Origin: Sequoia sempervirens
Taxonomy: Eukaryota > Streptophyta > Pinopsida > Cupressales > Cupressaceae
Reading direction: 5' to 3'
Assembly: GCA_007258455.2 (NCBI GenBank)
Contig: VDFB02047230.1
Location: 153,375,797 to 153,439,796 of the forward strand
DNA: 64,000 nt
In this document: one piece after another, positions 1-11,974 of the stretch
Layout: the number at the start of each line of letters is the position of its first letter
How positions within the stretch are numbered: position 1 is the first letter of the stretch
Made by a program: the position numbers and the translations under genes
The notes under the pieces: generated by a model
What the model saw: the letters and a program-made list of their open reading frames with translations, nothing else
Told to the model about the DNA's origin: nothing
Database searches by the model: none

Positions 1-3000
1 GAAATGTTCATCTTCCCAATCCTCACAAGTTTCCTCCTTCCAAGCCTCTGAGGAGTCCTAATCTGAGTTTTCCTTAACCCTAGGATTCTTAATATTTTTA
101 ATATTCTCTATTTTACCCAAGTTTTTATTGATAGGGTCATAGATTTCATTAATTTATAATTAACAGAATAATCCATTCATGAGGACATGCATTTTTAGGT
201 TCCTCCAATTCTCAGTGATAGAGTGTTCTAGTGAGGCCAAGAGATAGAAAGATAGAGACTAACATTCTATGTTTGAAATGATTTAGAAAAGTAAAATGGT
301 ATCCATACATATTCTTATAATCACCCTCAAGGGTCACAAACCTCATAATACACTCCACAACCACAATCAAAATGGGTTTAATGGAAGTTCTCTCATAGCC
401 AAAGTGAAGTTTCACCAATTTAATCCTTTCATTTCCCCTAAATAAAATCCACAAAGCCTCATCTATTTTACATGGTATAATGTTTTTGTTTTCATTTCCT
501 TGTAACTATATGATTAGTTTAACTTTTACACATATCTCCTCTAATAGATTGGTGTAGAAATCATATATTTGTAGAGAAGGGGGATTCACTACTTATGAGT
601 CTCTTTATTCTCAAGAGATTCCCAAGGGGAAAACTTCCCTAAATTGCCTCAAGGAACAAACCAAGAGTTTCAAAATCGGAATGAGTAGGTCACAACAATT
701 TTTTGGACAAACTGACATGCTCTCGGCCAAAGGACATCAACACAACACATGGATGACAACACAACGTGCTGGATTCCCAAAGGTGCATTGACATATTTTA
801 CGGAAAGAAAATAAAAAATGTTGCAAAAAATGACAAAGTGTCTACTTCTACTCTAACTGCTAAGAAATCTTGGAATGTGAAAAAGTAATGGAATATAACA
901 AAACTACTATAAAGTGAAGTAGATGATAAGACTAATGAGGATAAGAGATAGAAGACACTAAAAAAAAACCCAAGTATTAATGGAGCCTCCATCAAATGAA
1001 TGTCTTCAATACCTGCATACATAAGATCTATAGAAAATGTTGGCGTTGTATAGGGGTTTGCCTCAGTCAAACCCCTATTTTGGTGTTCCCACCTTCATGG
1101 ACAGCCAGATAGATAGAGAAAGTGAACAAATTGAGCAAATATGGAGTGATAAAATCAATCCCTGCTCAAGGAGGAGAACCCGTAACACCAAATAGAGATA
1201 TAATTGTGAGGGGATATGTGAAATCCAAGGATGCTCACAAGCATAAGATAAGAGAGGTATCACATGCAAGGCTTAAGGAAGCCAAGGAGGGAGACAAAGA
1301 TAGCTGCAAGAGCCAAGAGGGTTGCAAGGATTACTGTGAGAGCTTGAAAGAGTTGTAAATGGAGCTTAAAAGTGCTATTGTAGCAAGAAAGGAGAGCTAT
1401 GCAAACAAGATAGTAAGAGAAAGATAGGAGAACATCCAAGATGGAAGCTTGGAAGGAGAAGAAGGCCAAATGAGTTGAAAAGACAATTTTTAAAGAGGGA
1501 AAGGAAGCTTCCCAAGCCATTACAAGGTCTCTTGGGTCGTTACCACCGAAAAAACTTGCTCAAAAAAACTATTTGAATGTTGAAACATCACAGGGTGCTA
1601 GCATGGTGCACAAATGTCTACATGGTGCACTAGTGTCCATACACATCACACTACAAAACAATGAGAATAGGAAAAGAACACAGTTTGATGCAAAGCTGAC
1701 ACACAAAGGTAGCTTCTTCTTCTCACATATTCAACCAATAAGAGATGCTCAATCATCCTAGCCAACAAGCCAAATGTTATGATAACCAACCTCAACAACT
1801 ACACAAGTTATTTATTTTATAGAATAAGCTTGCACAAAACCATCAAGTGATATTACGTAAATCATGTGACTAATACCATGAGTTTACAAAACCACGTCCC
1901 CCTCATTTAATTTTTGATACAAAATTTTCTTAATATTAAATATTTTCTATTGTACAAACTACCATTAAATATTTATCCCAGTGCTACATAAAACATACAA
2001 AGTGGCCCCAAAAATGTCTAACCTATGTGATGCACATATCACTAGATCCCCTAGGTGCACCACAAATAATATTAATTTTATATTATAACATTACATAAGG
2101 TGAACAAAACACCTCTTCCTAACAATCATATCATGCATTATATGGCTATCTCCTTATATTTTATTCAATTATCTTATTTTTTTTACCATTATCATTATCA
2201 TGATTTATTTTTCCATCTCCTACAAGTCATTGCATACTATGTACGAAAGTAATTTGAGGGGGCATATATTTTCACTAACACTTTTTCATGGTTTGGATTT
2301 TAGATAGTGACTTGTGGTAGATAAAGACTCCTCATTATACATTGATGGATCTTGATTTCTATACATGCCCACATCAACTAGAATTTTCTATCATCTTTTC
2401 AACATTGAGCAGAGTTGCATTGCTTGGTTGTATTGAACATGTCATGTCATATTTCCATATTAAGTGATCATATTACATGGCTATATCAAATGTAATGTAT
2501 CATGTTTTCACAATAGACAAAGTTATGCCACATTGTTTTATGTAAATTCCTATTAAAAAAAGTTTGAATATTAGTTTAGTTTGTTGTGTTAATAGTTTGG
2601 CTAAGTTATAGGATTTAAGTATAAAAATATTATGTTTCACATAAAACAATTTACATAATATTATTTTAAGAAAAAAAAATATAGTGGAAGAAAAAATAAA
2701 ATAAATGTGTATTCAACTAGGGATGTGTTTAGAGTTGTATAGTCATAGTCTATTAATCTATCATTCATTAATAGTAATAGTGATGGTCTCAATTAGGTAT
2801 GATTTTATATTTGTCAATAAATATTTGATTTGCTAATTAATACTATTGATATTGATAAATATCTTATTATTTATATAATACTCAACAAGCATAATTAAGA
2901 TAATTTTAGTATTAGATTTATTTTTATTTAAATATTATAAAAAATAACATAATTTTTTAATAATTTTAAAAATTATAAAAAAAAAAAATTGTTGAATTTT

Positions 3001-3300
3001 TTTATACTTTATAATAAAATAGTAAATTACAATAATTATATCATTAAATTTATCTTTCATGATATTATATATTTATCATATTATTAAATTTTAGTGATCC
3101 AAAGAACCCAATTTCATTCTTGCCACAACTTATTATTATTATTATATATCAATTACTTATAAAACATTGCCTTAAATAAAAATACTAAATACTAGATATA
3201 TATCTATTTAAGATAATCCTCGGGATTCATTTTTTAAGATCTTAATTTTTTTTTTACTTGATAATTATTTATTAATAATATACATTGCACTACCTACTAG
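1..3300. other. AT-rich stretch, no gene recognised
   Basis: I see no recognisable protein, RNA gene or element ends here. Short open frames around 1,120-1,520 on both strands give Lys/Glu-rich or Leu-rich peptides without a known motif. From about 2,560 to 3,260 the DNA is very AT-rich with long A and T runs. It could be old decayed repeat that can no longer be read by eye. Confidence 0.6.
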
Positions 3301-3385
3301 AAACAATTGTTAAATCTCATCAAAATGCAACCTCCCAACATACTATACATTGAAAAGGGTAGAAAAATAAAAGTGTTGCAATATA

Positions 3386-3569
3386 TGACTCAGAATTTCA
3401 CTAGGGATTACAACCCTTGTCTATGGCTAAGACAATATGTAAGAGATTCCATTCGATTCAAAATAGAATTGCTTAAAGTGAAGCAATTATATTTTGAATT
3501 GAACGAAACCTCGTTCATATTTTATTAGCCATGGACAAGGGTTGTAATATCTAGTGAAATTCCTAGTCA
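3386..3569. repeat. Hairpin-forming inverted duplication of RNase H coding DNA
   Basis: Two arms of 89 nt (3386-3474 and 3481-3569) are inverted copies separated by a 6-nt loop (AAAGTG). By eye 75 of 89 positions match with no gap. The right arm continues the minus-strand reading of the neighbouring retroelement RNase H, including a stretch read as GISLDITTL, so the left arm is best explained as an inverted copy of pol sequence. A transcript of either strand would fold into a long near-perfect hairpin. Function, if any, is unknown. A MITE is less likely because the arm reads as pol. Confidence 0.8.
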
Positions 3570-5640
3570 TTATGTATTCAAGGCTTCATACTTGACTACA
3601 TTATTTGTGCATTGAAAATATGGTGTGTATTCTTTAGGGATGTAATCTCCTTAAGGTTTGATAAGTAGAACTCCTACTCCTGAGCAATGTTGAGTGTGGG
3701 AGCCATCAAAGTATAATTTCAATTGTATTTGTTTGATGATAAAAAAATATTTTTCATCTAGAAATTATGAGATAAGTGTGTGTTCTACTACTAATGGTGC
3801 TTCAACTAGTTGATCTCCTATCACCCAAACTTTGATTACCTTGTGATATTTATACTCAATTTCAAATTCACTTAGGATAGCCCATTTTTTATTCATCCAA
3901 TAAAAGCTACTTTAGATAAAAAAAAATTGAGTGGCTTGTCTACCTTTGACGTGATATATTTTTTACTATTGAGCATGTGATGTCTGAGTTTCTAAGCATT
4001 AAAGACAACTACTAGACATGACCATTTCATTGGTGTGTAATTTAGCTCATATCCCACTAAGGTACAATTGAAATAGTAGATAACTCTTTCTTTGTCATTT
4101 TCATCATGTTGTGCTAAAAGTGCTCTCAATGTTAGTGATGTGGAAAAAATATACAACAAGAGGGTCTTGCCTATAATGGGTAGCATGAGAATAGGGAGTG
4201 ATGCTAGGTATTCTTTGATTTGATTAAATTCATGTTTACAATGAGTGTCCCATTGAAAGATCATCTTCTTGCAGAGATGTGAAAATGGTTAGTATTTATC
4301 TACAAGTTGTGTAATGAAGCATTGGATAGCTTGAAGATTTCCTTGAAGATTGTTGAGTTGTTTTAAAGTCTTGGGAGGAGGAATTTCAAGGATAGCTTTG
4401 AGTTCTACTGAATCTATTATGATTCCTCTATGTGACACAATGAAACCCAAGATTTTTTCTAAAGTTACACCAAAGACATATTTCTTGGGATTAAAGCATA
4501 CTTGATATTTCACTAGTCTGTCAAATATTTGTTTAAGTATTTGGATTTGTCTATTTCATGTCCTAGATTTTCCCAAAAGATCATCAACACAATATTCCAT
4601 AATAACAAGAAACATGGATCACAAAATATTGTTAAGCTGAAAAGTCATCACTTGATAGAAAATGTGCCCAAGAAGTGATAAAATTTGTTTTATGTTGATC
4701 TTCTAGGGATATTTTAAGTTGGTTGTATCTTGAATTTTTTTCCATGAGTGATAACATCAAATTTCCCATAGTAAGATTGACTATGATATCAATGTTTAGC
4801 AATGGGAAATCATCCTTTGGACTTACCTTATTTAGGTCTCTAAAATTTGTGCAAGCTTAGAGGTCCCAAATGATTTTGGAAACTAGAATAATGTCTGAGA
4901 CCCATTCAAGATAATAAATAGGATGTATAAAACCCATTTCCAAAAGTTTGTGTAACTCTACTTTTACCAAAAGAGAATTTTTTGGATGCATTTTTCTAAG
5001 TTTTTACATACTAATTTAGCATTAAGATAGAATTCTAAGTGACACACTAATAATGATAGATCAAGACCTGACATATCAACATAAGACCATGCAACATTTT
5101 GGTATTTATTTTGGAGGAAAACTGTTATGTCTTCTTTTTCTTCATTTGTGGGAGAGGTTATGAAGGTGATCTTAGGGTCTTCTTTGGTGCCTAGATTGAT
5201 TTTTTTTCCTAAAATATTATTATTGATATTTCTTGATAATGTGTTACTATTGAGGATAGGTTAAGCTCCTCATCTTGTATGCTTTCTGGAGGAAAACTGA
5301 CATGTCCTATTTTTCTTCATCATTGAGACAAAAGGATATGAAGGTGATCTTAGGGAATTCTTAAATGCCTAGATTGATTTCTTTTGTTTCCTCAACTAGT
5401 ATTGTGGATCTTTCTTGATAATGTGGTGCTATTGAGGGTAGGTCAACTTAATCACCTTAAAGAGGTTTTCACTAGAGGATACCTCTTTTATTTTTACTTT
5501 TTTATTGTTCAATAACACCTCATCAAGGTTTTCACTAGGGAAATTTATATTATATTTTTTTATTTTTATGACTAAGAGAGTTGACCTATTCCCCAAAGTA
5601 TGCATCATTATCCAATCTAATGTCAAATCCTAATTTATGG
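3481..5640 (-). pseudogene. Ty3/gypsy (Tat-like) pol remnant: RT, RNase H, second RNase H
   Basis: Read on the minus strand, the pieces come in the order pre-RT linker (about 5,626-5,000), reverse transcriptase (about 4,990-4,290), gypsy RNase H (4,264-3,900) and the start of a second, cellular/archaeal-type RNase H (about 3,719-3,570). RT signs include the CTNFRDLNK and PKDDFPL stretches, a catalytic box read as YCVDD and the GFIVSHRG segment. The gypsy RNase H shows the YFNCTL...ELNYTPMKW region. The second RNase H shows LYFDGSHTQ and TNNVVKYEAL. Stops and frameshifts break it throughout. No gag, integrase or LTR was found with it, and it ends in the 3,386-3,569 hairpin. The RT-RNaseH-RNaseH order is that of Tat/Ogre-type gypsy elements. 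Confidence 0.85.
5112..5443. repeat. Tandem duplication inside the pol remnant
   Basis: About 150 bp at 5,112-5,265 recur at 5,289-5,443 (shared blocks include GGAGGAAAACTG, GAAGGTGATCTTAGGG and TTTCTTGATAATGTG). The copies differ at many positions, so the duplication is old. It doubles a piece of the pre-RT linker on the minus strand. Confidence 0.75.
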
Positions 5641-6230
5641 TCTCCTAATGGTATGTTGTAATTGCATTCCCCTTTGAAGCCTTGAGCTGTATGTATCAAG
5701 GGATGCTAGGTTGTGCTTGTGTGTATTGCTTTGGTTGTTTATTGGTGGTTTAACTTCACTATTTTTATTGTGATATTTGGTTGTGGCTTTGTTTCTTTCC
5801 TAACATGGTGTCTTTGGACCACCCACATGTAGTGATAACTTTAAGAAAACCCCCTTGAAAAAAGATATAAAATTTTAGAAAATTGTTTATATTTTTGAAA
5901 CAAAATCTATAGCTAAATCTTTCCTTCTTTTTGAAAATAGTATTGATTTTATTGGTGATTTTTTAAATCACTAGAGATTTGTAGAAGACCTTGGAAAATA
6001 TTGATGAAAAATAGGAAAATACATTAATTACCATGGTGAATCCTTTCACAAATAAATTAAATTTCTATGGAGAAATAAGGTCTTGAGGGTGGTAGTGATT
6101 GAATAGTTTAAGGTGTAGTGCTCATGTCTATAATTCCTTAATATTTTAAATAAATCGTTAAATATTTCAAATTATCCCTAAATTGTTTTCCACCAAGTTG
6201 ATTTTATTTCTAATGGTTTTGGTTCTATTT
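5640..6230. other. AT-rich spacer, nothing recognised
   Basis: No domain or element end is visible. Short broken frames on the minus strand up to about 5,870 may be the decayed upstream part of the neighbouring pol remnant. Confidence 0.5.
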
Positions 6231-6466
6231 CACAAGCCAAAATGTACCCACAAAGTTCTGATACCCATGGGGCCCAAATGTAATTTCAAACCCCATGGGA
6301 ATTGGAGCTTTGTGGGTATATTTTGGCTCACAAAATTTAACCCCAATCATTAGATTATAATCTTGAATAACCCAAATACAATTTTGGGCTTGATGGGAAA
6401 TGGAGCTACATGGGTACATTTTAACCTATGGAATACAACCCCAACCATTAGATTATAAATAAAATC
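6230..6466. repeat. Foldback plus tandem copy around a CCCATGGG core
   Basis: About 50 nt at 6,232-6,281 (with AAAATGTACCCACAAAG and CCCATGGGG) are followed by an inverted copy at about 6,285-6,334 (CCCATGGGAATTGGAG, TTTGTGGGTATATTTTGGCT). A direct, more diverged copy of the right half plus flank follows at about 6,372-6,466. Roughly four fifths of the arm positions match. No transposase or target duplication was found, so it may be a MITE-like foldback or a simple rearrangement. Confidence 0.65.
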
Positions 6467-6900
6467 AATGGTGGTGATTAAAAATTGGAAATATGGCCCT
6501 CAAGTAACCAATAATCATATAATATTATTGGCGAATTATTTCATTTTCTACTTTTACATAAAATCAAGATGAATATGATCTAATTAGGTAGCATATATTG
6601 GCAAATTTTTGAGTTTAAAATTTTAAAAACGAATGTCCTAGAAATTTAACTAGGACTAAAATGAAATAATGTAAAAATGTGGTGATTCAAGTCACTTTAC
6701 AACTTATACTATTAGCCAAATTTTAAATCCCCAAGTTCAACTATTAGAAAATTGGAGAATATTAGCAATTGAAAAAAATTGTTGCCAACATGTTTCAAGA
6801 TGTTTCTCAACATGTTGGTTGGTAATATTATATATGAAGTCTATGTGATGATTATACAATTGGTGTATTGTAATGATTTAATTCATGGTTATGTGTAGTA

Positions 6901-6905
6901 ATATT
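6901..6905. repeat. Target-site duplication ATATT, left copy
   Basis: ATATT directly precedes the TGTTGGG end of the LTR at 6,906. The same five bases follow the AACA end of the other LTR at 24,056-24,060. A 5-bp duplication is the usual integrase footprint of LTR retrotransposons. Confidence 0.9.
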
Positions 6906-7954
6906 TGTTGGGTGAAAATTATGTAATCAACTTTTCAATAGATTACACAACCTAGATTTCAACCACAATTGTGTGAGCTATAATCTCTCCTTTTAGAAAG
7001 GGCAGGTGCCCTTCTTACTAATAACAGAAGCTAATTAAAACTAATTAAAAATTTACAAAATGTATGCTACACTTATGAAATGGGGGGTGTGTCACATTCA
7101 TGCTTCTCTTTTTTCAAAGAAGATGTTTTACAATGATTCATAATTGATAGTTTTGATTCAAAATAACTTTAAACTAAAAACAAACAGTAATGCCAATACC
7201 TCTATCTTGTCAAAGAAAAGTGTAGAGATACTAGGTATGATAATAATAACAATAAAATAAAGAGAGAAAAGCTCACGAAGGAACAAAGTCATTCCATAGC
7301 TTTTCAACGATGGATATGTGAGAATTATAACGTTTGTTGTATTAGAAACAAAAAGTCTTCTTAGACACAACAATTCCTCAAACAACATGAACGATTGCAA
7401 GCAAAAAGTCTTGTAGATCATTCAACAATAATATCCAAACATAAACATAAATTCAAACAAAGAATGTTACACAAAGTTTACATAAATCTATTTGAATCCC
7501 TTTAGATCTCATCTACTAACCACTAAGAATAAGATCAATCCACAAGATTATCGATTCCAACGCAAAGTCTAGTATGCAATTATCTTCTTTATTGATCATA
7601 TTTTTCATTCACAAACATGAACACAAAGTTTCACAAATATGCTTCAAAAACGGAAGCACTTCATTACAAAAAACTAAAGGTAAAGATTACAATAGAAATC
7701 CCTCTTATTTATAAAAGAGAGGGAAGAAAAAATCTAAGAAAATAGTTGAGTAAAATTAGGAAAGTTAGGTGAGCTAATTTAGGAAAATCTCACCTAACTT
7801 TGACTAAGTCAAAATGTAATTCATCTTCGTGAAACTACATCTTAGATTTTCAGTGTAATTACATTTGCTAAAAAGACATTTAAGATGTCAAAAAATATTT
7901 ACAAGATGCATAAAGGGAAGCATCAAAAAATCTAACACTAGAGATCAAGAATCT

Positions 7955-10047
7955 TCATGGTTCCTTGCTTTGGGCATGAAATTCTTCATACTTCTTCTTG
8001 GCCTCTTGCATGAATGTCTCATCCGAACCAACAGTGTAATCCACAATGGTGTGAATTCTAGTGATTGATCTCATGGTGGATGAGTGAACCTTTTTTCACC
8101 TGTCAAGATGCGTCTTGAGGTTGTAAAGAGTGATCTTTGAAAAGTATGCACTCTCTGCTTGCTTCATGATGGATTCTTTGAAGATCTCAAAAAGTTCAAT
8201 GGCCGAGAGGAAGATACAATTTTCTTCAAGGAGTCATCCTGGTAACTCCTTAATCCCCTTTTCAAGGATAGCACAATGTCCTTTGACATCTGATTGCACT
8301 TGGTGGAGATCTTCGGTAAGAGACTTGATTACCTGGATATAGTGTTTGAGTGATTCTCTTACTTCTACATATTTCTCCTTGTTAAGAATTACCCCAACTT
8401 CCACCAATTTGTTGAGCTTTTCCTGTTTCATTTTTGACCACAATAACAAGAATTTTTCCATTTCTTTACGCTCTTGGGAAAGAACACTTTCTTCCTTATC
8501 AATCTCTATTTTGAGTTTGGCTATCTGGGTAGCTTTTTCATCCACAACAATTATAACCTAGGAACCATGTTCTATAATTTCATCAATAAAATCATATAAC
8601 ACTTTTCCTTTGGAATAAAACTTCTCAGCCTTCTTCACAACTGGGTCCTCAGCTCTTATCATTTCCAAAGGTCGTGCATTAATTGAGGATCCTGCAAGTC
8701 TCCTTAAAACAGTGGCATAATGATTCGCCTTCTATTTGTACATGTTTCGGGCTTGCTCCATTTTGTCAAGCCTTCCTGCCAGTGCATCCAAGGTTACCTA
8801 TACATCTGCCTTTGCACTTTCATTTGTGACCTTTCCAAGTTGGATTCTTATTATAGTATAGTCCTCCATATTTACATCCCCTTCCTCTTGAGGTGGTACA
8901 CCAATCTCCTCATACTTATGACTAGCCTTGTGAACATGAAGCCGTGAATGCAGTTTTTCCTTTCTCTTCCCCTTAGCTTTTGGAGGGGCTATCTCTTCAA
9001 GATCGAGCTCTTTTGGAGAGATCATTTGATTTTTTTTTTTGATACTTGAGATACCAACCAAGGGGGAAGAGAGGAAGTGTGAGCTTCTTGGCTGACCGTC
9101 AACTCTTTTGTCATTACTGCTTCTGAAGAAATGACTGGTATAGTGACAATTGGGGTAGTGTTTGTCATAACTACTCCAGTAGATTGCACAATGAGTTGAC
9201 CATGCAAGGATTCATTCATGAACCTATTGAATTCATATTTTGAAGTGATATCATAGGATGGAGAAGACATGCTAGGAATGGATGTTGGAGGGCTTGACAA
9301 AATATCAACCGTTTGTATATTGGAAATTGATGGAGGAGTATCATGTACGATTGATGCTATAGGGGCTTGTGAAATTTCCACTGCAGGTATTATAGATGTA
9401 GGAGGTGATGTAGGAAATGGAGGTGGAGTGTTAGGATTAGGAGGTGTATGAGGAACATTTGAAGTTATGGGCGATGATGTCTAGGGAAGATCCCCAACTA
9501 CATTCTTATATGGAGATATAGTCTATTCTTCATCATGCCCGAGTTCCTATTTATCACCCTCTTGCTCTTCTTCTTGATCACCTTCTTGATCTTCAAAATA
9601 TTTTTCTCCTATAGAATCTTCTTCCTCATTAGAGTGTTCTTTTTCAAAATCTTCTTCTTTAATAGATTCATCACTTGTATTTTCTTCTTCTTTGGAATCC
9701 ACCTCTTCAAAAATAAGCCCTTTTCCTTTCGAGTGAGATGGTTCAGATTTCGTGACCTCTTCTTCTTGGAAGGCCCATGTATCCTTCTTTCCAATAGTGA
9801 ACTTAATCCTAGGGCTTCTTCAGGAAGAAGTGGGAATAGCCACATGTTTATCTTTCATGCAAGGTTCCTCTCCTTCTGACTCTGTCCTATAGGATTACAT
9901 ATCAAAGCCATGCTTGTGCAACCACTCTAAAATGTTAGCCAATATGGGATCAAGCATCTCTCTGATGGAGACACTTTCCTTCTTGGACCATTGGATTGCA
10001 GGCAAAGGTATTTTGGAAATCTCATTTTCATCGTTAGGAGCTTTCAT
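7955..10047 (-). pseudogene. LTR-encoded hypothetical protein, 3' LTR copy (broken)
   Basis: Read on the minus strand, an ATG at 10,047 opens a frame beginning MKAPNDENEISKIPL, and homologous reading continues through several frameshifts and stops to SKEP and a TGA at 7,955. The order is: a conserved N-terminal part with IQWSKKESVSIRE and WLHKHGFDM; an acidic Ser/Glu-rich part (obscured by frameshift); a Pro/Ser/Thr-rich part (about 9,480-9,150); a Lys-rich ELDLEE...PPKAKGK segment (about 9,020-8,940); and a long Glu/Lys/Leu coiled-coil-like region (about 8,860-8,100) holding the 103-residue frame at 8,234-8,545. No catalytic motif was recognised. It lies wholly inside the LTR and in the same sense as gag-pol. 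The matching frame in the other LTR shows it was coding when the element moved. Function unknown; a gag-like or structural role is only a guess. Confidence 0.7.
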
Positions 10048-10272
10048 GATGTCACCTTGAGGATCCCTTGATGAGATCTAGAGAGAAACTAAAAAGATGG
10101 TGAATACACAAACGTTAGATGAAAAAGCAACATTGGGAAGTGTGAAGCAATCAACGATGTTGAGGAATCATGAAATGAGAAACGAGGCATAGAAAATGAT
10201 GCGAGAGTGAAGAAACGGGGTCCGGAGTGAAAATGGAGCAATTTTGAAGAGTTTAAGGCAAAAACTACCAAA

Positions 10273-11331
10273 AGTGTAGAAGCGCTTAAAATCAACGCCC
10301 TTCCATCTCCTTCATGAAATTTTTCTAATTGTGTCAAGGTGCTAAAAATCAGCGCCTTGACATTTTTCCTTGGAAAGATATTGATTCAAGTGTAATGGCA
10401 AACTAATTTAACACCTTTTCACTTTGGTGAAAAGTTACTCCGTGTAGGAGCGATGATTTTCAACACTCCTACACTTGGAGTTAGTGAAAAAAATAGGTGA
10501 ATGGTGCTTAAAAACATCACTTGGGAATTATATGCAAGTATTTCAAAACTAATAAGGCACAAAATTTTGGAACCAATGTTACTCAAGTTTTGGCCGCTTC
10601 ATCATTTGATGGAAAACTCAAAATTTTAGATACACAAGACATCGAATGAGAAAGAGAAGAAAATGTGAAACCTAGGGCACAAATCAAACAAAGTAAAACA
10701 TGAAAAATGAAAATAGTTAGGAGTTTGAAATGAAAGAGAAAAGCCAGGTGCAACAAAGAAGAGTGATTTGGATTTGTGAGATGGAGAAGAAAAGGTGGGT
10801 CAAAAATATGAAGATATCAAAACCCTAAACATGCTAAACGCATCTGCAAACCAAAACAAAAATTATAGACTTTATAAAAAAATGAAGACTTACCTATGAA
10901 TAAATGCGAAATTATTAACTCAAATCGATGAACCAATCCTTAAACGTGGGTTTGTGGTTATATGGAAGAAAGCTCAATGAGAAATGAGAGACCAACGAAT
11001 GGAATGAGGGAAAACCAACTTAAAATCACGTAAAATTGATTTAAGAGTGTATTAAATGCAACACAAGTCGTGCATTAGTTAAGTTAGGTTAAATGGAATG
11101 AAACTAGGAAAAGTGTACTGGAGACAAAAATCACCGCCCATGCCTCAAAATGGCTAAGTAAAAACAAAAAGTGCACAAGCGCTAAAAAATAGTGCTTGTG
11201 CACCAAAAAATGACTTGACTAAAATGCACAAGCGCTGAATTTTAGTGCTTGTGTAGTTTTGGGACTTAGTGAAAAATTACAAGCTTAACATGACTTAACA
11301 TGTAGGGGCGTTGATTTTTAGCGCTCCTACA
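10273..11331. repeat. Cluster of 31-nt hairpins in the 3' LTR
   Basis: Short inverted repeats stand at 10,332-10,362, 10,443-10,473, 11,171-11,203, 11,225-11,255 and 11,301-11,331. A fused or damaged one lies at 10,273-10,306. Nearly all are 31 nt long (14-nt arms, 3-nt loop). They share an inner core of the type GCGCTNAAAATNAGCGC or its reverse complement. The outer arms differ but stay self-complementary: TGTCAAGG/CCTTGACA, TGTAGGAG/CTCCTACA, GCACAAG/CTTGTGC. The role is unknown. Confidence 0.8.
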
Positions 11332-11974
11332 TTTTTGACAATTTTTGCAAATCCCAAAAGCTAGAGTTTAACGAAGATGCTCGTTTTGAAGCTCTTTGAA
11401 AGACAGACAAGGACACTCAAATGAACTATTTGAGATTTTGGAATGCATATCGAGGTGGATTGAAAATGACCTCATTTTGCATGCTTGAACATCATGAACC
11501 TATGAAATAGACAAGTTTTGTAGGGGGATTATCCATGGATCGAGTGCTGCTAAATTCCATGATAACAACTGGCTCTTGCTGAGGATCTTCCTTCAACTAT
11601 TATTTAAAATGAATGAAGGGAGAAGAACTCTAGAATTCAAGTGCCTTTATCCATCCATTGGGCTTGGACTCAGGTGACGATGATGAAATAACTTAAAAAA
11701 AAGACACAAGGACTAAAAGTAAAATTATTTACATTTGAATGCCTGTCACTTTATTGTGTAAAGTGCTTGAGATGTTTCCCACTGTGAGGAAGGGAAAATG
11801 GCATTCCATCTTTGTATGACAATAGGAAACTATTTCCACCATGTAGCTGATGAACCTTGGAAGGTCCTTTCCACAGTGAATCAAAATTTTTGTGCATACC
11901 CTTTGGTTCTCTTCGCTTGTCCCATAGGAGAACAAGATCACCAATTTGAAAATTTTGAGACTTGGCCTTCTTGT

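Larger units (their letters stand above)
6906..11567 (-). repeat. 3' LTR of the giant element (4,662 bp)
   Basis: It pairs end to end with 19,087-24,055. On the plus strand it starts TGTTGGGTGAAAATTATG and ends CATGATAACA. It carries the sense-strand reading frame at 7,955-10,047 and the hairpin cluster at 10,273-11,331. It keeps about 330 bp (roughly 11,022-11,350) that the 5' LTR has lost, including three hairpins, and it lacks the solo LTR found in the 5' copy. Confidence 0.93.

Noticed and set aside
1122..1520. Lys/Glu-rich plus-strand frames that might be a gag coil
   Set aside because: No zinc knuckle, capsid motif, LTR or primer site nearby. Support is too weak for a gene call.
7158..7421. 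Minus-strand frame near the LTR end, with a homologue at 19,346-19,576
   Set aside because: Conserved only because both are copies of the same LTR. Leu/Ile-rich, no motif, and outside the main LTR reading frame.
9535..9879. 114-residue Phe-rich plus-strand frame, also seen at 22,189-22,440
   Set aside because: It is the complement of the acidic Lys/Glu-rich part of the LTR-encoded frame on the minus strand.
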